Shown here: piece by piece, positions 48,906 to 61,296 of the stretch
Layout: each line of letters begins with the position of its first letter
How positions within the stretch are numbered: position 1 is the first letter of the stretch
Source of the DNA: Sinotaia quadrata
Lineage: Eukaryota; Mollusca; Gastropoda; Architaenioglossa; Viviparidae
Assembly (NCBI GenBank): GCA_028829895.1
Contig: CM054179.1
Span: forward strand, 68,402,891-68,466,890
Direction of reading: 5' to 3'
DNA: 64,000 bases
Position numbers and translations under genes: made by a program
Notes under the pieces: generated by a model
Told to the model about the DNA's origin: nothing
Database searches by the model: none
The model's input: only the letters and a program-made list of their open reading frames with translations

Positions 48906-48988
48906 ATAAACCACAGAGTAGCATATTTTATTCACTTCTAAATAATCAGGATTGTTGGGTGGCTGGAGGCTAGAGCTGTTAGACTTTT

Positions 48989-49032
48989 ATATATATATAT
49001 ATATATGCGTGTGTGTATGTGTGTGTGCGTGC

Positions 49033-49108
<76 letters not shown>
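48989..49108. repeat. (TA)n/(GT)n microsatellite
   Basis: A short TA run followed by about 45 GT units, abutting family B copy 2. Confidence 0.98.
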
Positions 49109-49110
<2 letters not shown>

Positions 49111-50690
49111 TAAGATGGGAAAGTCTCCCTCATTTTAAAAAATACATTTTCGTAATTTGATATATAGTTTTAAATTTGTGACATATATGATTTAAAAATG
49201 TTATTTAAAGTTTATTTCTGGAAATGAAGTCCACAATGGAAAAGGTTGAAGGGAGAAATTAATCTTTTGAGTGAGTAGTAGCTGCAGGATAGGGGTGTTG
49301 CTATTGTCCGATAGAACACTGGAATCCTCACTTCGAAGCAATAGCGTATTAGATCTGGAATCTTGTTTTTGCACTTGGTTACGTGTTATGCAATTCGTAT
49401 GCTGACGTAATCATGAACTTGCGTTTTGATAGATCACATGTGTGCTAACATAATGTAGGATGGAAGGAGCAAGAAATGGATTGGATCAAGAGTGAGCATG
49501 GGTAGAGATGGGTGTGGTTTCAAGAGTACCAAAACCAAGACAGCTTTTCTATTCCTCACTCTTTGTAAAACGAGTCTTAGGGCGAGTGTTGAGACTGAGT
49601 CCCTCCGTAGCATGGGTTGTATATGGAACCAGGAGACCCTTGGCTGGATAAGGTAGAGTCGTCTCTGTATTGTGTGGATGGTTATGTTTATTAGGAATGT
49701 TATATTATTTTAAACATACTTAACCTTCAGTTTGTTTTGAGAGGCATATACCAAAATTAGTATTTATTTATATAGGTAAATTGCAGTATACCTAGGCTCT
49801 GCAATTACTTGTGGTTCAGGGTTTTTCTTTTTATTTCCTTCTTGGTTCATTTTATATCTTATTCTGAAATCTGTGATGAGGGCTTTGGGTGCTTGATTCT
49901 GATATATTTATGCCATGTCCTATGGAGTGTGTACTACCTTGTGCCAGCACATTAAAGCTAAAGTTAAGTCCTGATTGTGACCGTGACATTAAAGCTAAAT
50001 TTAAGTCCTGATTATGACAGTGACTACTTTGTGCCAACTAATGCTAAAGTTAAGTCCTGATTGTGATAGTGACATTAAAGCTAAAGTTAAGTCCTGATTG
50101 TGATAGTGACGTTAAATCTAAAGTTAAGTCCTGATTATGACAGTTACATTAAAGCTAAAGTTAAGTCCTGATTATAAAAGTGACTACTTTATGCCAACTA
50201 ATGCTAAAGTTAAGTCCTGATTATGAAAGTGACTACTTTGTGCCAACTAATGCTAAAGTTAAGTCCTGATTATGACAGTGACTACTTTATGCCAACCAAA
50301 GCTAAAGTTAAGTCCTGATTGTGACAGTGACACTAAAGCTAAAGTTAAGTCCTGATTGTGACAGTGACTACAGTGCGGCATGAACTTAATCAGACTTTTT
50401 CATCCAAAATCGCTTAATGTATTCCGCCGATTCTTTAAAGATTGTTAAACTTTTCTTTTATTAAATTTGTATTAATTGTTCATTCTTGCGCATCTGTTAC
50501 TGAAACGTAATTTTTTGGTACTTTATCGTAACTTTTAGTGATAGTCTCATGATTATACCTTGTTCTCTCTCGTCTTTACATCTATTTATGTACCTATTGT
50601 GTAACATCTATTTTTCAGTTTAATAACTGAGTGTGGCCGTGAGTCCAATTGATTTTGGCGCACTTGCATATCAGGTTTACAGTTGCAGAT
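49109..50690 (+). mobile_element. Interspersed repeat family B, copy 2
   Basis: Collinear with 15622-16845: agatgggaaagtctccc (49115), gtttatttctggaaatgaag (49208), gggtagagatgggtgtggtt (49500), tcctcactctttg, ttcattcttgcgcatctgtt (50480) and tttaataactgagtgtgg (50618). It is longer than copy 1 mainly because of the internal array at 49940-50370. No protein coding is seen. Confidence 0.8.
49940..50370. repeat. Nested 30/46-bp array inside family B copy 2
   Basis: About eleven copies of gctaaagttaagtcctgatt plus gtgacagtgac, some extended by tactttgtgccaacta. Family B copy 1 has this motif once (gctgaagttaagtcacgatt at 16504), so the expansion is specific to this copy. Confidence 0.93.
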
Positions 50691-51215
50691 ATGACTAGTG
50701 TCCAGTACTCGGCATCGACACTTGTAAATATTTTGTATCATAACTAAATACTAATATCATTTGCTGATTTTATTATCACTAATTTCATTACAAATGTGGT
50801 CAAAGCAAAAGAAAAAAAGATATATGTTTTTTTCAAAAATATACCTCAAATCGATCTTAAGGTGAAAAAAGTGCAGTTGGTAAAATTTCTTGATCGCCTT
50901 GCACCCAAAATGTCAATGTACTGATATCGACCCATTATTTTATAATGCATTATTAGGTCAAATGCGGTCAAAGGTATTAATACGTGTAACTTAAGTTGAA
51001 TGCATATTGTCTTTTGATGAAATCTGATGTCAGGCAAATCGAAAGTTAAGTCGGTCTCACCAATCTATTGTTAAGTCAGCAATCTTGTTGGAAATTTTGC
51101 TTATAATATATAACTATTAATAGTATAATTATATAATCAGTGCCAGTGAAAAAGTCATTGAAATAAACAAGTAAATAATTTATATTTCAAAATAATATTT
51201 ATTCCAACCGTTCTC
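50691..51215. other. No feature seen
   Basis: AT-rich DNA with no coding or repeat signal that I can support. Confidence 0.45.
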
Positions 51216-51227
51216 CGGTATCGTATG

Positions 51228-51372
51228 TATTAAGTCGTACTAAATTTTCAAATAAACACTTTTTTGTATTAAGTCGTAGTAAATTTTCAAATAAACACTT
51301 TTGTGGTCGTACTACATTTTCAAATAAAAACTTTTGTATTAAGTCGTACTAAATTTTCAAATAAAAACTTTT
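51228..51372. repeat. ~42-bp repeat, 3-4 copies
   Basis: Core gtattaagtcgtactaaatt followed by ttcaaataaacactttt; the third unit is shortened. Confidence 0.92.
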
Positions 51373-52620
51373 GTATAATCACATATGTGTCCGTCCTTCG
51401 CTCTTAGCTGTTCGAACTTGCTGGCACTTCTGCTTGCACTTGATCGCACAGTATGACGGACTGGAATTTCTTGTACGTACACTATCATCGGTTACCTTAT
51501 TCGTTTAGAATAACAAATTTATTTGAGAATATGGTTTAAAAGTTTATTCTTCGAATATTTATTTATGTTAGCCCTGGCAAATGGATATCTATCAGTGACA
51601 TTTAAACTTTATTTTTTATCAATATTTTCAATATTTTCTAATCAGTTTAAAAATGTGTCTACTTTCTGTAACTTTTCAGTCATATCACTGAATATGTCTA
51701 CTTTCAGTCTTAAATGCGGAAGTGACTCAAACGATTATATTTTCAATTTAACTTAATTCATTTTATTTTTCGTTTGATGATTTATAATCCGAAGCATTAT
51801 TGCACTAGGCGCACACAAAAATAGCGTAAGTAGTACATACTTCAGACCACCGTGCACTTTAACCTCGCTCTCTTACAGAACATGAACATCAGGTCACCGT
51901 GCACTTTAACCTCGCTCTCTTTTTTAACAGTCTCTTTGAAACTTTTTGACCCTGAATCCAATGATTCTGCATAACATTCCCCACATGTATACGAAATATC
52001 TTTCTAGCTGTTTATAACTTCCACCGTGAATACCAAATGTATATTATGTACGTATATATATTTGTCGAAGTTATAACAGCAAGAGAAATATTAAATATTA
52101 GATGAATTAAATAAAGACGAGAGAGTCATAATTAAAGGGAACATAATAAAGAGGAACAGAGAAGGAGAGTAACACAATGAGGAGGAATAAAGAGGAAAAT
52201 GAGAAAGACACAATTAAGAGTAACATAGAAGGGAAAGAAACACATATACTCAAACGCGGAGAAAGAGTGAGGGATACATACATAAGGAGAGATGGAGGGA
52301 GGAAGAGTCAAAACAGAGAGGAATGAAACTCACACGCACACACACCCAATAACAACAATCTAATTTCAAAAACAATTTCAACACTTATAAACTAAAATAC
52401 CTTAGTCTGCATTATTTTCTTCGAACACTACAGACAGGATGCATAATTTCAGTCTCGTCTCGTCTTCGGCTAACGTGCTTTGTAGTTCCTCACATTATCT
52501 CCCAGTGTATTTATCTCCCCTTTCCAAGGCTACTTTCAACCAGCACGTGAAAGCGCGTCGATCCGCTCCCAGACCGCAGCTGTGACAAACCGCTTAACAG
52601 TAATGCAGTAAGAGAAACTT
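51373..52620. other. Unassigned; short duplication at 51850-51920
   Basis: Two copies of caccgtgcactttaacctcg lie at 51850-51920. 52100-52330 is purine-rich (gagagga cores). No coding sequence was found. Confidence 0.4.
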
Positions 52621-52629
52621 CTTCGACCT

Positions 52630-52722
52630 TTATTCAAAGGTCGATCTTCGACCTGCAATTCAGAGGCCAAAGGTCAATCTTCGACCTGCAGTTTCGAAGC
52701 CAAAGTCTGCGATCAGACTTTG
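52630..52722. promoter_or_regulatory. 33-bp repeats carrying palindromic AGGTCR half-sites
   Basis: Two full 33-bp units and a partial third. Each full unit carries aggtcgatcttcgacct (52638-52654) or aggtcaatcttcgacct (52671-52687): an AGGTCG/A half-site facing its inverse over 5 nt. The partial third unit ends in a perfect 9-bp inverted repeat, caaagtctg/cagactttg, at 52701-52722. AGGTCA is the nuclear-receptor half-site. Function is inferred only. Confidence 0.35.
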
Positions 52723-53129
52723 CTCTACAAGCTACATGTATGATTTTAAGTCAAGGCTTTGTTGAATTATATGCGGGAGCTGTTTGATTGGTTCGTTACA
52801 ATATTGATAGACCTATCAGATATCGTTGCGGTGTCTAGACGAAAGCGAGAAAGCAGTTGGTTCTAATATACTGTCGAAGCCCTTTGCTTGCAACCAAATT
52901 TGTCAGTTATGGAACGGAAGCAAATGATTAGTCAACACTGGCTTACAAGTCTGTGTTGTAAAGTTTCTGTCGTGTCTAAAATATAGAGCAGTTATATACC
53001 ACAATTTAATTCGTTACGATCGATTTATTGTAAAAATAATTCATATTACATTGAAGGCAAAGCGCTGTTAAGCCTTAGAGACGTGATCATTTGCAGAGTA
53101 GGTCTACCCTTCCGACATTGAGAATGGTT

Positions 53130-53285
53130 ATGATAGGTAATTGATTATTGCATTATGATAGGGAATTGATTAATGCATTATGATAGGGAATTGATTAATG
53201 CATTATGATAGGGAATTGATTAATTCATTATGATAGGGAATTGATTAATGCATTATGATAGGGAATTGATTAATGCATTATGACT
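53130..53285. repeat. 25-bp repeat, 6 copies
   Basis: Unit: gcattatgatagggaattga then ttaat, nearly identical copies. Confidence 0.96.
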
Positions 53286-53594
53286 TTTTTCCTACACTCT
53301 TACGAACACGCGCCTGATCTTTCTCACACACGCGCATACATACTAAATACATGTTTACTTTGATTCATTGCAACCAGAAACAAATATACATATTCACAAC
53401 GAAAGTCTTCAACGACACAAAAGTAAATACACACGTAACTCGCATACACACATAACACACATAGACACCTAACACGAACACACATAGCATGTATTCACCC
53501 AGTTTTCTACGACTACGGCACTAAGACAGGGGTGAATCATTTCCCGCAGTTCCGGCCTAAAATGAATTGCTTCCAAGGGGTGCTCTAAGCATTT

Positions 53595-54440
53595 GATAAT
53601 GTTTTGGCAGATGATGATGCTTTGTCAGTAAGGAATTGTTTAGGCAGACGATGCTGCTTTGTCAGTAAACGATTCATTAGGCAGTTGGTGATGCTTCAGC
53701 AGTAAAAGATTCTTTAGACAGTTGATGATGCTTTAGCAGTAAAAGATTCTTTAGACAGTTGATGATGCTTTAGCAGTAAAAGATTCTTTAGACAGTTGAT
53801 GATGCTTTAGCAGTAAACGAATCTTTAGGCAGCGGATGATGCTTTGTCACTAAGGGATTGCTTAGGTAGTCAATGATGCTCTGGCAGGAAAAGATTCTTT
53901 AGGCAACCGATAATCATTTGTCACTAAGGGATTGTTTAGGCACTTCATGGTGCTTTGACAAGAAGGGATGCAGTGGCATTGAGCTGTTATAGGCAGTTGA
54001 TAATTCCCTGATGTTAAGGTATGATCTAGGTAATTGAGAATACTCTGGCATTAAGGATTTGCTCTAGGCAGATGATAATACTCGGGCATTAAGAGATATT
54101 GTAGATAGTTGGTAATACTCTTGTATTAAGGAATACTCCCGGTAGCAAATAATAATCTGTGATTAAGGCTACTTTAAGGAGATAATAGTATTCTGGCATT
54201 AAGGGATACTCTGGTCAGTTGGTTATACTTTGACATTTTGGGCTACTCCAGGCAGTTGGTCATACTCTAACATTAAGAAATTCTCAAGGCAAATGGTTAT
54301 ACTTTGACATTTTGGGCTACTCCAGGCAGTTGGTAATACTCTAACATTAAGAAATACTCAAGGCAAATGGTTATACTTTGACGTTAAGGTCTACTCTAAG
54401 CAGTTCAAAGACTCCAGCATCAAAACGCTCTAGGCACATG
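53595..54440. repeat. ~37-bp degenerate minisatellite, ~20 copies
   Basis: Core gttgatgatgctttagcagt followed by aaaagattctttaggca. Three near-identical units (53690-53820) lie in an otherwise old array that drifts to ggtaatactctaacattaag on the right. Confidence 0.93.
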
Positions 54441-55019
54441 CTAATACTCTGGCTTTTATCAGATCTCGTAGTTTTATGAAGACAATGTCTCGAATTCCCC
54501 GCAACAGAATGACGACTTGAAAACTCGAAATAAAGAAACAGTAGGAACCCGTCTGCCAAGAACGATCATAAGTATTCATACCGTGCAGTAATTATATTTT
54601 TGAAATTAAACTGCCACTTCTCAATAGTAACTCATAGAAAGCTGTTATAACGTATGCTTTCTTATTATTATACTTTCAAAAATAGTATAAAATCTTCGGT
54701 GATGTATAACTTTGTATTATTAGCTAAACATAAACTATTAAAATTTGCAATTATACTTTAAATACAGCATTACAAATATCCCCACAAGTAGTGTGCTGAT
54801 TAGTATCGGTCTTAGTGCCACTTAAATAAGTATTTCACAAGAAGGTAAACTAATATCAAATAATCATTTCAAATCAAACAAAGCAAATAACATTTTTTAG
54901 AGAACTAGGAAATAGTCAACACAACTACCGGCCCTTTGACTCCTTTACTGTTTCGTCGCAGATTAATTTATATACAAATAGGGTCAACACCAGTACTATT
55001 ACTAATAGTGATAATATTA
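54441..55019. other. No feature seen
   Basis: AT-rich stretch before the LINE pair. Confidence 0.45.
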
Positions 55020-56490
55020 ATAATAAAAGATCAAGAAAATATGCAGAGTGAAGGAAACGCCAAAGCTAAATAAAGATTATGAAAAACAAACGAGCATAGA
55101 CAAGACACAAAAATATCAAAGCTAAAGGGTCTAACAAAACAAAAGCCATTAATGCATGTAATACCCATAATCAGTTACACTGGATGTATCACAAATTGGA
55201 CAAAAATGAAACAAATGATCTAGAAAGAAAAACAAGAAAACTACTCACAATACGTAAAGCCCTACTTCCAAAAGCAGAATTGAACAGACGATATTTATCT
55301 GGGAAAATAGGAGGCAGAGAAATGAAGGAAATTAAAGATGTCATTGAAGGAGAAGTTATAGGACTTTGTCTATATCTGGACTAATAAAACATTAAGCCAT
55401 TGATAGAAGCAGGAAGATGAGTGGATTATTCCTCCACCCCCAAAAAACAAACAAAGAAACATTAAATAAAACAGCAAAGCAGGCATTAGCAAATAAATGG
55501 AGCCCCACACGTCATCATGGCCATATGTATGACAGGCTGATGAAACATTAACAAAACAATCAACATACAGATGGTTGAAAGAGGCAAGTCTGAAAGCAGA
55601 AAAAGAAGCACTCCTAACATTTATTTAAGGTCAATCTATAAACTCGAAATGAAACAAATATCATGACACTCTCAATTGATTCCAAACTGCAGACTGCAAC
55701 GCAATGGCTGAAACAGCATGACATGTACTAGCTGAATGTCAGTTTCTGGCTGGAACAGAATATACGAAACGACATCTAAGTGGCAAAAATCCTACATAGA
55801 AACAAAATATGTGAGAACTATGGAGTAAAATTCCTGGAAACAACTAAGTAGCAAAATTCCCACCTAGAAACATACGTGAGAACTATGTGGTAACATTCCT
55901 GGAAAGAGCATAGATGCACCAATCGTGAGCAGTCACCGAGACAGAACAAATCAATATACTATAGGACTTTGATGCACCAATCGTGAGCAGTCACCGAGAC
56001 AGAACAAATCAATATACTATAGGACTTTGATGCACCAATCGTGAGCAGTCACCGAGACAGAACAAATCAATATACTATAGGACTTTGATGCAAGGGTAGG
56101 TCGAGTTATTCCCGCCCAAAGACCATATATTGTAGTTCTCCATAAGTCTATCAGAACAGTTGTAATCATCGTTGTAGCTGTTTCGTGTACTAGAAATATA
56201 AAACAACAAAGAAAGTGACAAAGAATAAAAAATATCAGGATCAAAGATTAGAAATCCAGAAACTGTGGAGTGTAAAAGCAGACGTAATAACTGTAATGTT
56301 AGTATTGTTGGAGAAAATAGCATCTGAGTTGGAAGTCTATCTGAATAAAGTACCTGGACAATACAGAATTGCCCCACTACTACAGGCAGCACTCCTCGGA
56401 AGTGCTCACATCTCTGGGACTTTGTTTCCTAACCGACAATCAACAGAAGTCGTGAAAAAGACATACCACTACTACTACTACTACTTATAA
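55020..56490 (+). mobile_element. R2-group-like LINE, 3' half (copy A)
   Basis: Starts within the RT thumb (gatcaagaaaatatgcagag), then SYTGCITNWTKM-like residues (55175), RKTRKLLTIRKALLPKAELN (55220-55280) and GGREMKEIKDVIEG. A CCHC zinc knuckle follows at 55690-55745 (CNAMAETA, stop, HVLAECQFLAGTEYTKRH; a spacing-preserving read needs one base shift). Then come the endonuclease region (LEIQKLWSVKADVI, 56249-56290), ASELEVYLNKVPGQYRIA (56320) and AALLGSAHIS (56385). A terminal (TAC)n tract lies at 56464-56486. 5'-truncated and broken by stops. Confidence 0.88.
55912..56093. repeat. 59-bp triplication inside LINE copy A
   Basis: Three near-identical units starting gatgcaccaatcgtgagcag and ending tactataggactttgat. 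Copy B has this interval once (gatgcaccaaccggaaacag, 58145). Expanded after divergence. Confidence 0.95.
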
Positions 56491-56554
56491 TAAAGAAAAA
56501 AAAACTGAAAGAGACATTAATAAACAAAATACCATCTAAATTATAGAAATACTA

Positions 56555-58625
56555 AGACGGCAATGGAAAATGCAAAACAAACGTTACTCCGACTCAGTTA
56601 CCGTCTGAAAAGATACATTGCAAGAAGTCAGCAATTACAACCGAACAAAATATTCAAAAATGACCCTGGAAGACTATATAAAGAATTAAACGGAGATTCC
56701 AGAATAAAACAACATATACCAAACATTAAGGATACCAAGACCTTCTGGGAAAACATTTGGAGCAATTCACGTATGTCTCAGCAAAATGGACCGAGGAACT
56801 GAAAGATGACCATAAAGACACCACAAGAATGCAACGTCAAAATCATTGAGGAAGATATTAAGAAAAGTGAAGAAAGATGGCAAACTGGAAAGCCTCAGGT
56901 AAGTCCCAAATATTTTGGTTAAATGATCATATCTCTTCATATGGTAGATTTGCTGACACAATTTCAAGGCATACTAAAGAAACCATAAACATTTTCCAGC
57001 CTGGATGGTAATAGGAAAAACAAACCTGATTTTTCAAGGAGATTCCCTATCACCACTGCTGCTATGCTTTGTTCTAAATCCTCACGACAAGCCATTCAGA
57101 AAACGGTATTAGGATACTAAATGAAATCAGGACCTGTAATCAACAATTTACTGTATATGAACATAACATCAGTTCGCTGATCAATATTGTTAAGATGCTT
57201 AGAGAGGACATTAACATGAAATTCGGCCTTGAGCAATGTAGGAGAATTATCGTCCAGAAAGCGAGATCAAAACAACAGAAGGCTTACAATTTGACATCGG
57301 GAAATCAATAATGTTTCAGTGGAAAAAGGATATAAATACCTGGGGGGATACTGCAACATCAAGAAAATATACAGAGTTAAGTAAACTCCAAAGCTAAGAA
57401 AAGAATATAAAAAAGCGATTTAAATAAGTCCAAAAGCCAAACTGAAATGTGGCTAATAAATTATAAGCCATGAATGCATATGAAATACCAGTAATCAGTT
57501 TCACTGGAGGTATGATAAATACAAAACAAATGAAATAAATGATCTGGAAAGAAAAGCAAGAAAACCACTCACAATACATAAAGCCCTATTTCCAAACGCA
57601 GACGTAGACAGACTATATGTATCTTGGAAAATGGAGCCAGAGGACTCAAGAAAATCAAAGAAGTTATTGAAAGGGAAGTTATAAGCCTGGTGGGCTACAG
57701 CGGAAATAGCAACAAAGATGAACCACTGATAGAAGCAGTAACGATGAGAGGATTATGCCAACCCTCTCAAAGAAAATATGGACCAAATCAGCAAAACAGG
57801 CATTAGCAAATCGATGGAGCCCAAAACCTCTCCATGCTCAGTAAGTGTGACAAATGATGAAACAACGAAACAATCAACATACAGGTGGTCGAAAGAGGTA
57901 GGTTTGAAAGTAGAACCAGGAACACTCACTACAGTGCTGAAGATCAATCACTAAACACGAAATCAAACAAAACAAACTTCATGAAAATCTCAAATGATTT
58001 CAAATGCAGACTCCGCAAAACATGGATGAAACAACAGAACATATATTATCCTGTACAGAATATGCCAAAAGACACAACAAAGTGGAAATATCCTACATAG
58101 AAACATATGTGAGAACTATGGAGTAAAACTCTGGAAAGAATATGGATGCACCAACCGGAAACAGTCACCGAAACAGAAATCAAAATGTGTGGGAATTTGA
58201 GATAACGATAGATCGAGTGATTCCTGCGTGGAGACAGGACATTGGCGTTCTCAATAAGTCTAACAAAACAGCAACACTCATTAATGGCGATGATTCAAGT
58301 GATAGAAACAGAAAAAAGAGAAAAATAGAAAATAACAAGACCTCAGATAACAAAAACTCTAGAAACTCTAGAGCGTAAAAGCAGAAATGATAGGATCTTT
58401 GAGGAAGTAACATTTGAGTTAGAAGGCTCTCTGAATAAAATACCCGGGCAACAAATAAAAAATAATTGCCCCACTACTGAAAGCAGCACACCTCGGAAGT
58501 GCTCAAATACTCCGTAAAACCTTGGATCTTTCAGAATCTTGGTAAGATTCAGAGATCTTGATTCACAACCGACAGTCAAACAGAAGTCATGAAAAAGATA
58601 TACTACCACTACTACTACTACTACT
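56555..58625 (+). mobile_element. R2-group-like LINE, longest copy (copy B)
   Basis: Order: a pre-RT region open for 79 codons (LLRLSYRLKRYIARSQQLQP, 56585; GRLYKELNGD, 56668); the RT palm (IFQGDSLSPLLLCFVLNP, 57030-57085); NMKFGLEQC-like residues (57210); the thumb with YKYLGGYCN-like (57330); and TIHKALFPNADVDRLYVS in mixed frames (57570-57620). Next come a degraded zinc knuckle (58003-58070, the second Cys read as Arg) and the endonuclease entry (WRQDIGVLNKSNKTATLING, 58230-58290). The conserved 3' end and an (ACT)n tract follow (58500-58628). The YMDD block has been deleted or scrambled near 57150. Dead. Family assignment rests on RT, then CCHC, then a PD-(D/E)xK-like domain, the R2/R4/NeSL/CRE layout. 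Confidence 0.88.
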
Positions 58626-60000
58626 ACTAATTAATAGTAATAGTGGATTAATGAAAATCTTATTCATGAGAAAGCTTTGAGTGCTTTGAGATATCCACCA
58701 TCGCCATACAAACTGCGAAAAACAGAGAAAACGAAAGATAATAAAACAATACAAAGTGAATAAAATGACAGCTTATTAAAATACATTTATTTGTAAACCG
58801 AAACACCTCAAAAATGGAATAGATATACACGTGTTTAGATTTGTCATCACACGAATAGACACCTCACAAATTAAATGGACATATAAGTGTTCACATTAAA
58901 TTAGTCATCACTCAGAATTGGCAATACTCTAGGTCTTTGAATTCCCCACACTTTCATTTCTTCGCCTCTTGCTTTTTGGGGTTTCCCATCAAATGACCTT
59001 TCACTTTTTCCTCGTCTGAGATAAAAATAAATATGAACACATTCTCATCCTACACGCATATGCACTTGGAATAAGGCTAATATTTAATTATTTTATATAC
59101 TTTTCAAAGTACGTTTTCGTAAGGACCTGTTTTAAACTCCACAACAGTCGTACTAAAGACATCTTAATGGATTTATTCTGTCGGCTTTTCTGCAGGAATT
59201 CGAATCTTGCCCGTCCTTCCAGAAAGATGCGCCCGAGTGTCTTTCCTCCCCTAAGACCTGGTGTTGAAATTTAAACAAATATGGCTGTCATAAACCGCGT
59301 AATGGAGGCTTAATATCTCTGACGGGCTCATTGAGCATGGAATTAACCAATGGAAGACGATATGCACATAATGATCTACTATACACAGTAGTTTGGTAAG
59401 CCACACGAACTGTTCGGTATCTTGGCTAACCTTTAACCCTCAGTGCAGGTTTAGCTGTAGGTAATCAAGACGAAGAGCGAATTCTGGCCACTGCGCATAA
59501 TTGTCTAAGATCACCCACAGTTTTAAATCACTGTTTTATAAATGAATATTTTCAATGTCTTATATTTTAATGTTGTTTATTTGTTTGATAGTTTGTTTGT
59601 TGGGGGGGGGGTATACTTGTATTTAGAAGCGTTTAAGAGACTGAGAGAAGGGAACAATAGAACTTAATTATGCAAACGAGATATTGACCTCATTGATAAC
59701 TGATTGAAAGAATCGTTTATTTTTCTTTAAATAAAAAAGAAGCACAGACTCGTGTATGTTTTCAAGGAATTATTTATCTAATCAAACACAACACATAAAA
59801 ATATATTTCAAACATAAGGGAATTAAGCAGATTCATCGTAAAATATATCTCTAAAAATACTAAATTGCAAGAAAGTTAGCAAAATAAAAGTGTCTGAAAT
59901 TAAAAACTGACGGCACAAATTGTCCTCTTGGGCCTAAGAAGAGCTTAATTTTCCAACCACCTCAGCTGCAGGGTCTATTTGTTTTACTCAATTTGCTAAA
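58626..60000. other. Mostly no feature
   Basis: Unique-looking intergenic DNA. 59190-59400 is GC-richer and lacks repeats. No coding sequence can be supported. A G-run is at 59602-59611. Confidence 0.4.
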
Positions 60001-60029
60001 ACGTCGAAAAAGATTAATTGCCGGGAACT

Positions 60030-60350
60030 GCATGAATGAGCAGCTTACATGAAACAGAACAGTGTTTTATACTAGATGAAAGAACAGCCTATTTAAAGCA
60101 GTGCGCTGTTTGGTTCTGCATGAAAGAACAGCCTACTTAAAACTTAAAACGATGCACTGTTTTGAAGTGCACACAAAAAAAAAAAGCCTACATGAAATAG
60201 TGTACTGTTTTGAACTTCACGAATGAACAGCAAACTTAAAGCAGTGCGCTCTTTGGCTTTGCATGAATGAACATGGTACTTAAATTTAAAACAGTGCTAG
60301 TTGGTTCTGCATGAAAACAATATTGTACTTAAAACTACTTTAATAGTGCG
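60030..60350. repeat. ~55-bp degenerate repeat, ~6 copies
   Basis: Cores cagtgcgctgtttggttctg and catgaatgaacagcctactt. Old and variable. Confidence 0.85.
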
Positions 60351-61040
60351 CTGTTAGACGAAACAAAGCCGATGCACGTCACGACTCAAAACTTGGAATG
60401 CATCTTTCCGAACTGGTGCGATTGCCACAAAGAATGGATAGACTGACACATGAAGAAGCTATTACGTGTAGCCTGCATTTACTTAGAACAACTTTTATCT
60501 TTGACATGCACAGAGGAAGTGAGCGATGTAGGGAAAGAAAGAGGTCGTCGTTTGCAAGAAAGCAACTCTGCGTGGATTTCCCCAAAGTTATACAATTAAG
60601 AACGAACAGGCAAGAACTTGCGTTTCTGCAATCATATATGGAAAGTATTAATTCAACCAATTATATGTTCGCTTCGATTCCTTCAAAATACGAGGATGAA
60701 CGGTTCACTCAGTACTTTCTATAAGTTTTCTTGTTGTTTTCCACATAATTGTAAAGCATTTTCTCTTGTCATCGATTTTTTTCATCTCCTCTCTGCCTCT
60801 CTTTAAGGCATGTTTTCAAGTTTGAGAATCCATTTTAAGTCAGAAAAGTTTCGTGTAAAAATATAGGGCCGGTGGCGCATAATTCATTGCATTTAATAAA
60901 CCGGATTCAGAAAATGACGCTAAGAACTGATATCACGAACAGATAATAATGAGAACGCATTTCTCGCCTCGTGAAGCAGTGATAATGAACAGCGCTTATT
61001 CAATGCACATGCACGTCACGACATTTGGAATCTTACATTT
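60351..61040. other. Unassigned; one 108-codon opening
   Basis: The plus strand is open 60398-60724 (MHLSELVRLPQRMDRL start). The content is unrecognised, splice sites are not apparent, and the minus strand is open over the same interval, so I do not call a gene. Confidence 0.25.
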
Positions 61041-61041
61041 T

Positions 61042-61205
61042 AAATCGTTACTGCGTGAGGGCGCGCTTCATGTCTCGATATTTTTATGGACATATTGAAT
61101 CTCAACATTTTTAAAGTGCGGTGGTCTTTGAGTAATACGTTTTAAATCATTACTGCGTGACGGCGCTTCATGTCTCGATATTTTTATGGACATATTGAAT
61201 TTCAA
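61042..61205. repeat. ~95-bp imperfect duplication
   Basis: Two copies with ttactgcgtgagggcgcgct, tcatgtctcgatatttttat and ggacatattgaat; the second has lost gc. Confidence 0.9.
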
Positions 61206-61296
61206 AATTTAAAGTAAAAATTACAAACAAACAATCGTATAAACCCCACTTAAAATATATATGTACCTATAAAAAAGTTAAAAGAAACCAGCTGTG

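Noticed and set aside
60398..60724. 108-codon plus-strand opening with mixed composition
   Set aside because: Unrecognised and the opposite strand is open too. Kept only as an unassigned stretch; a protein search would decide.
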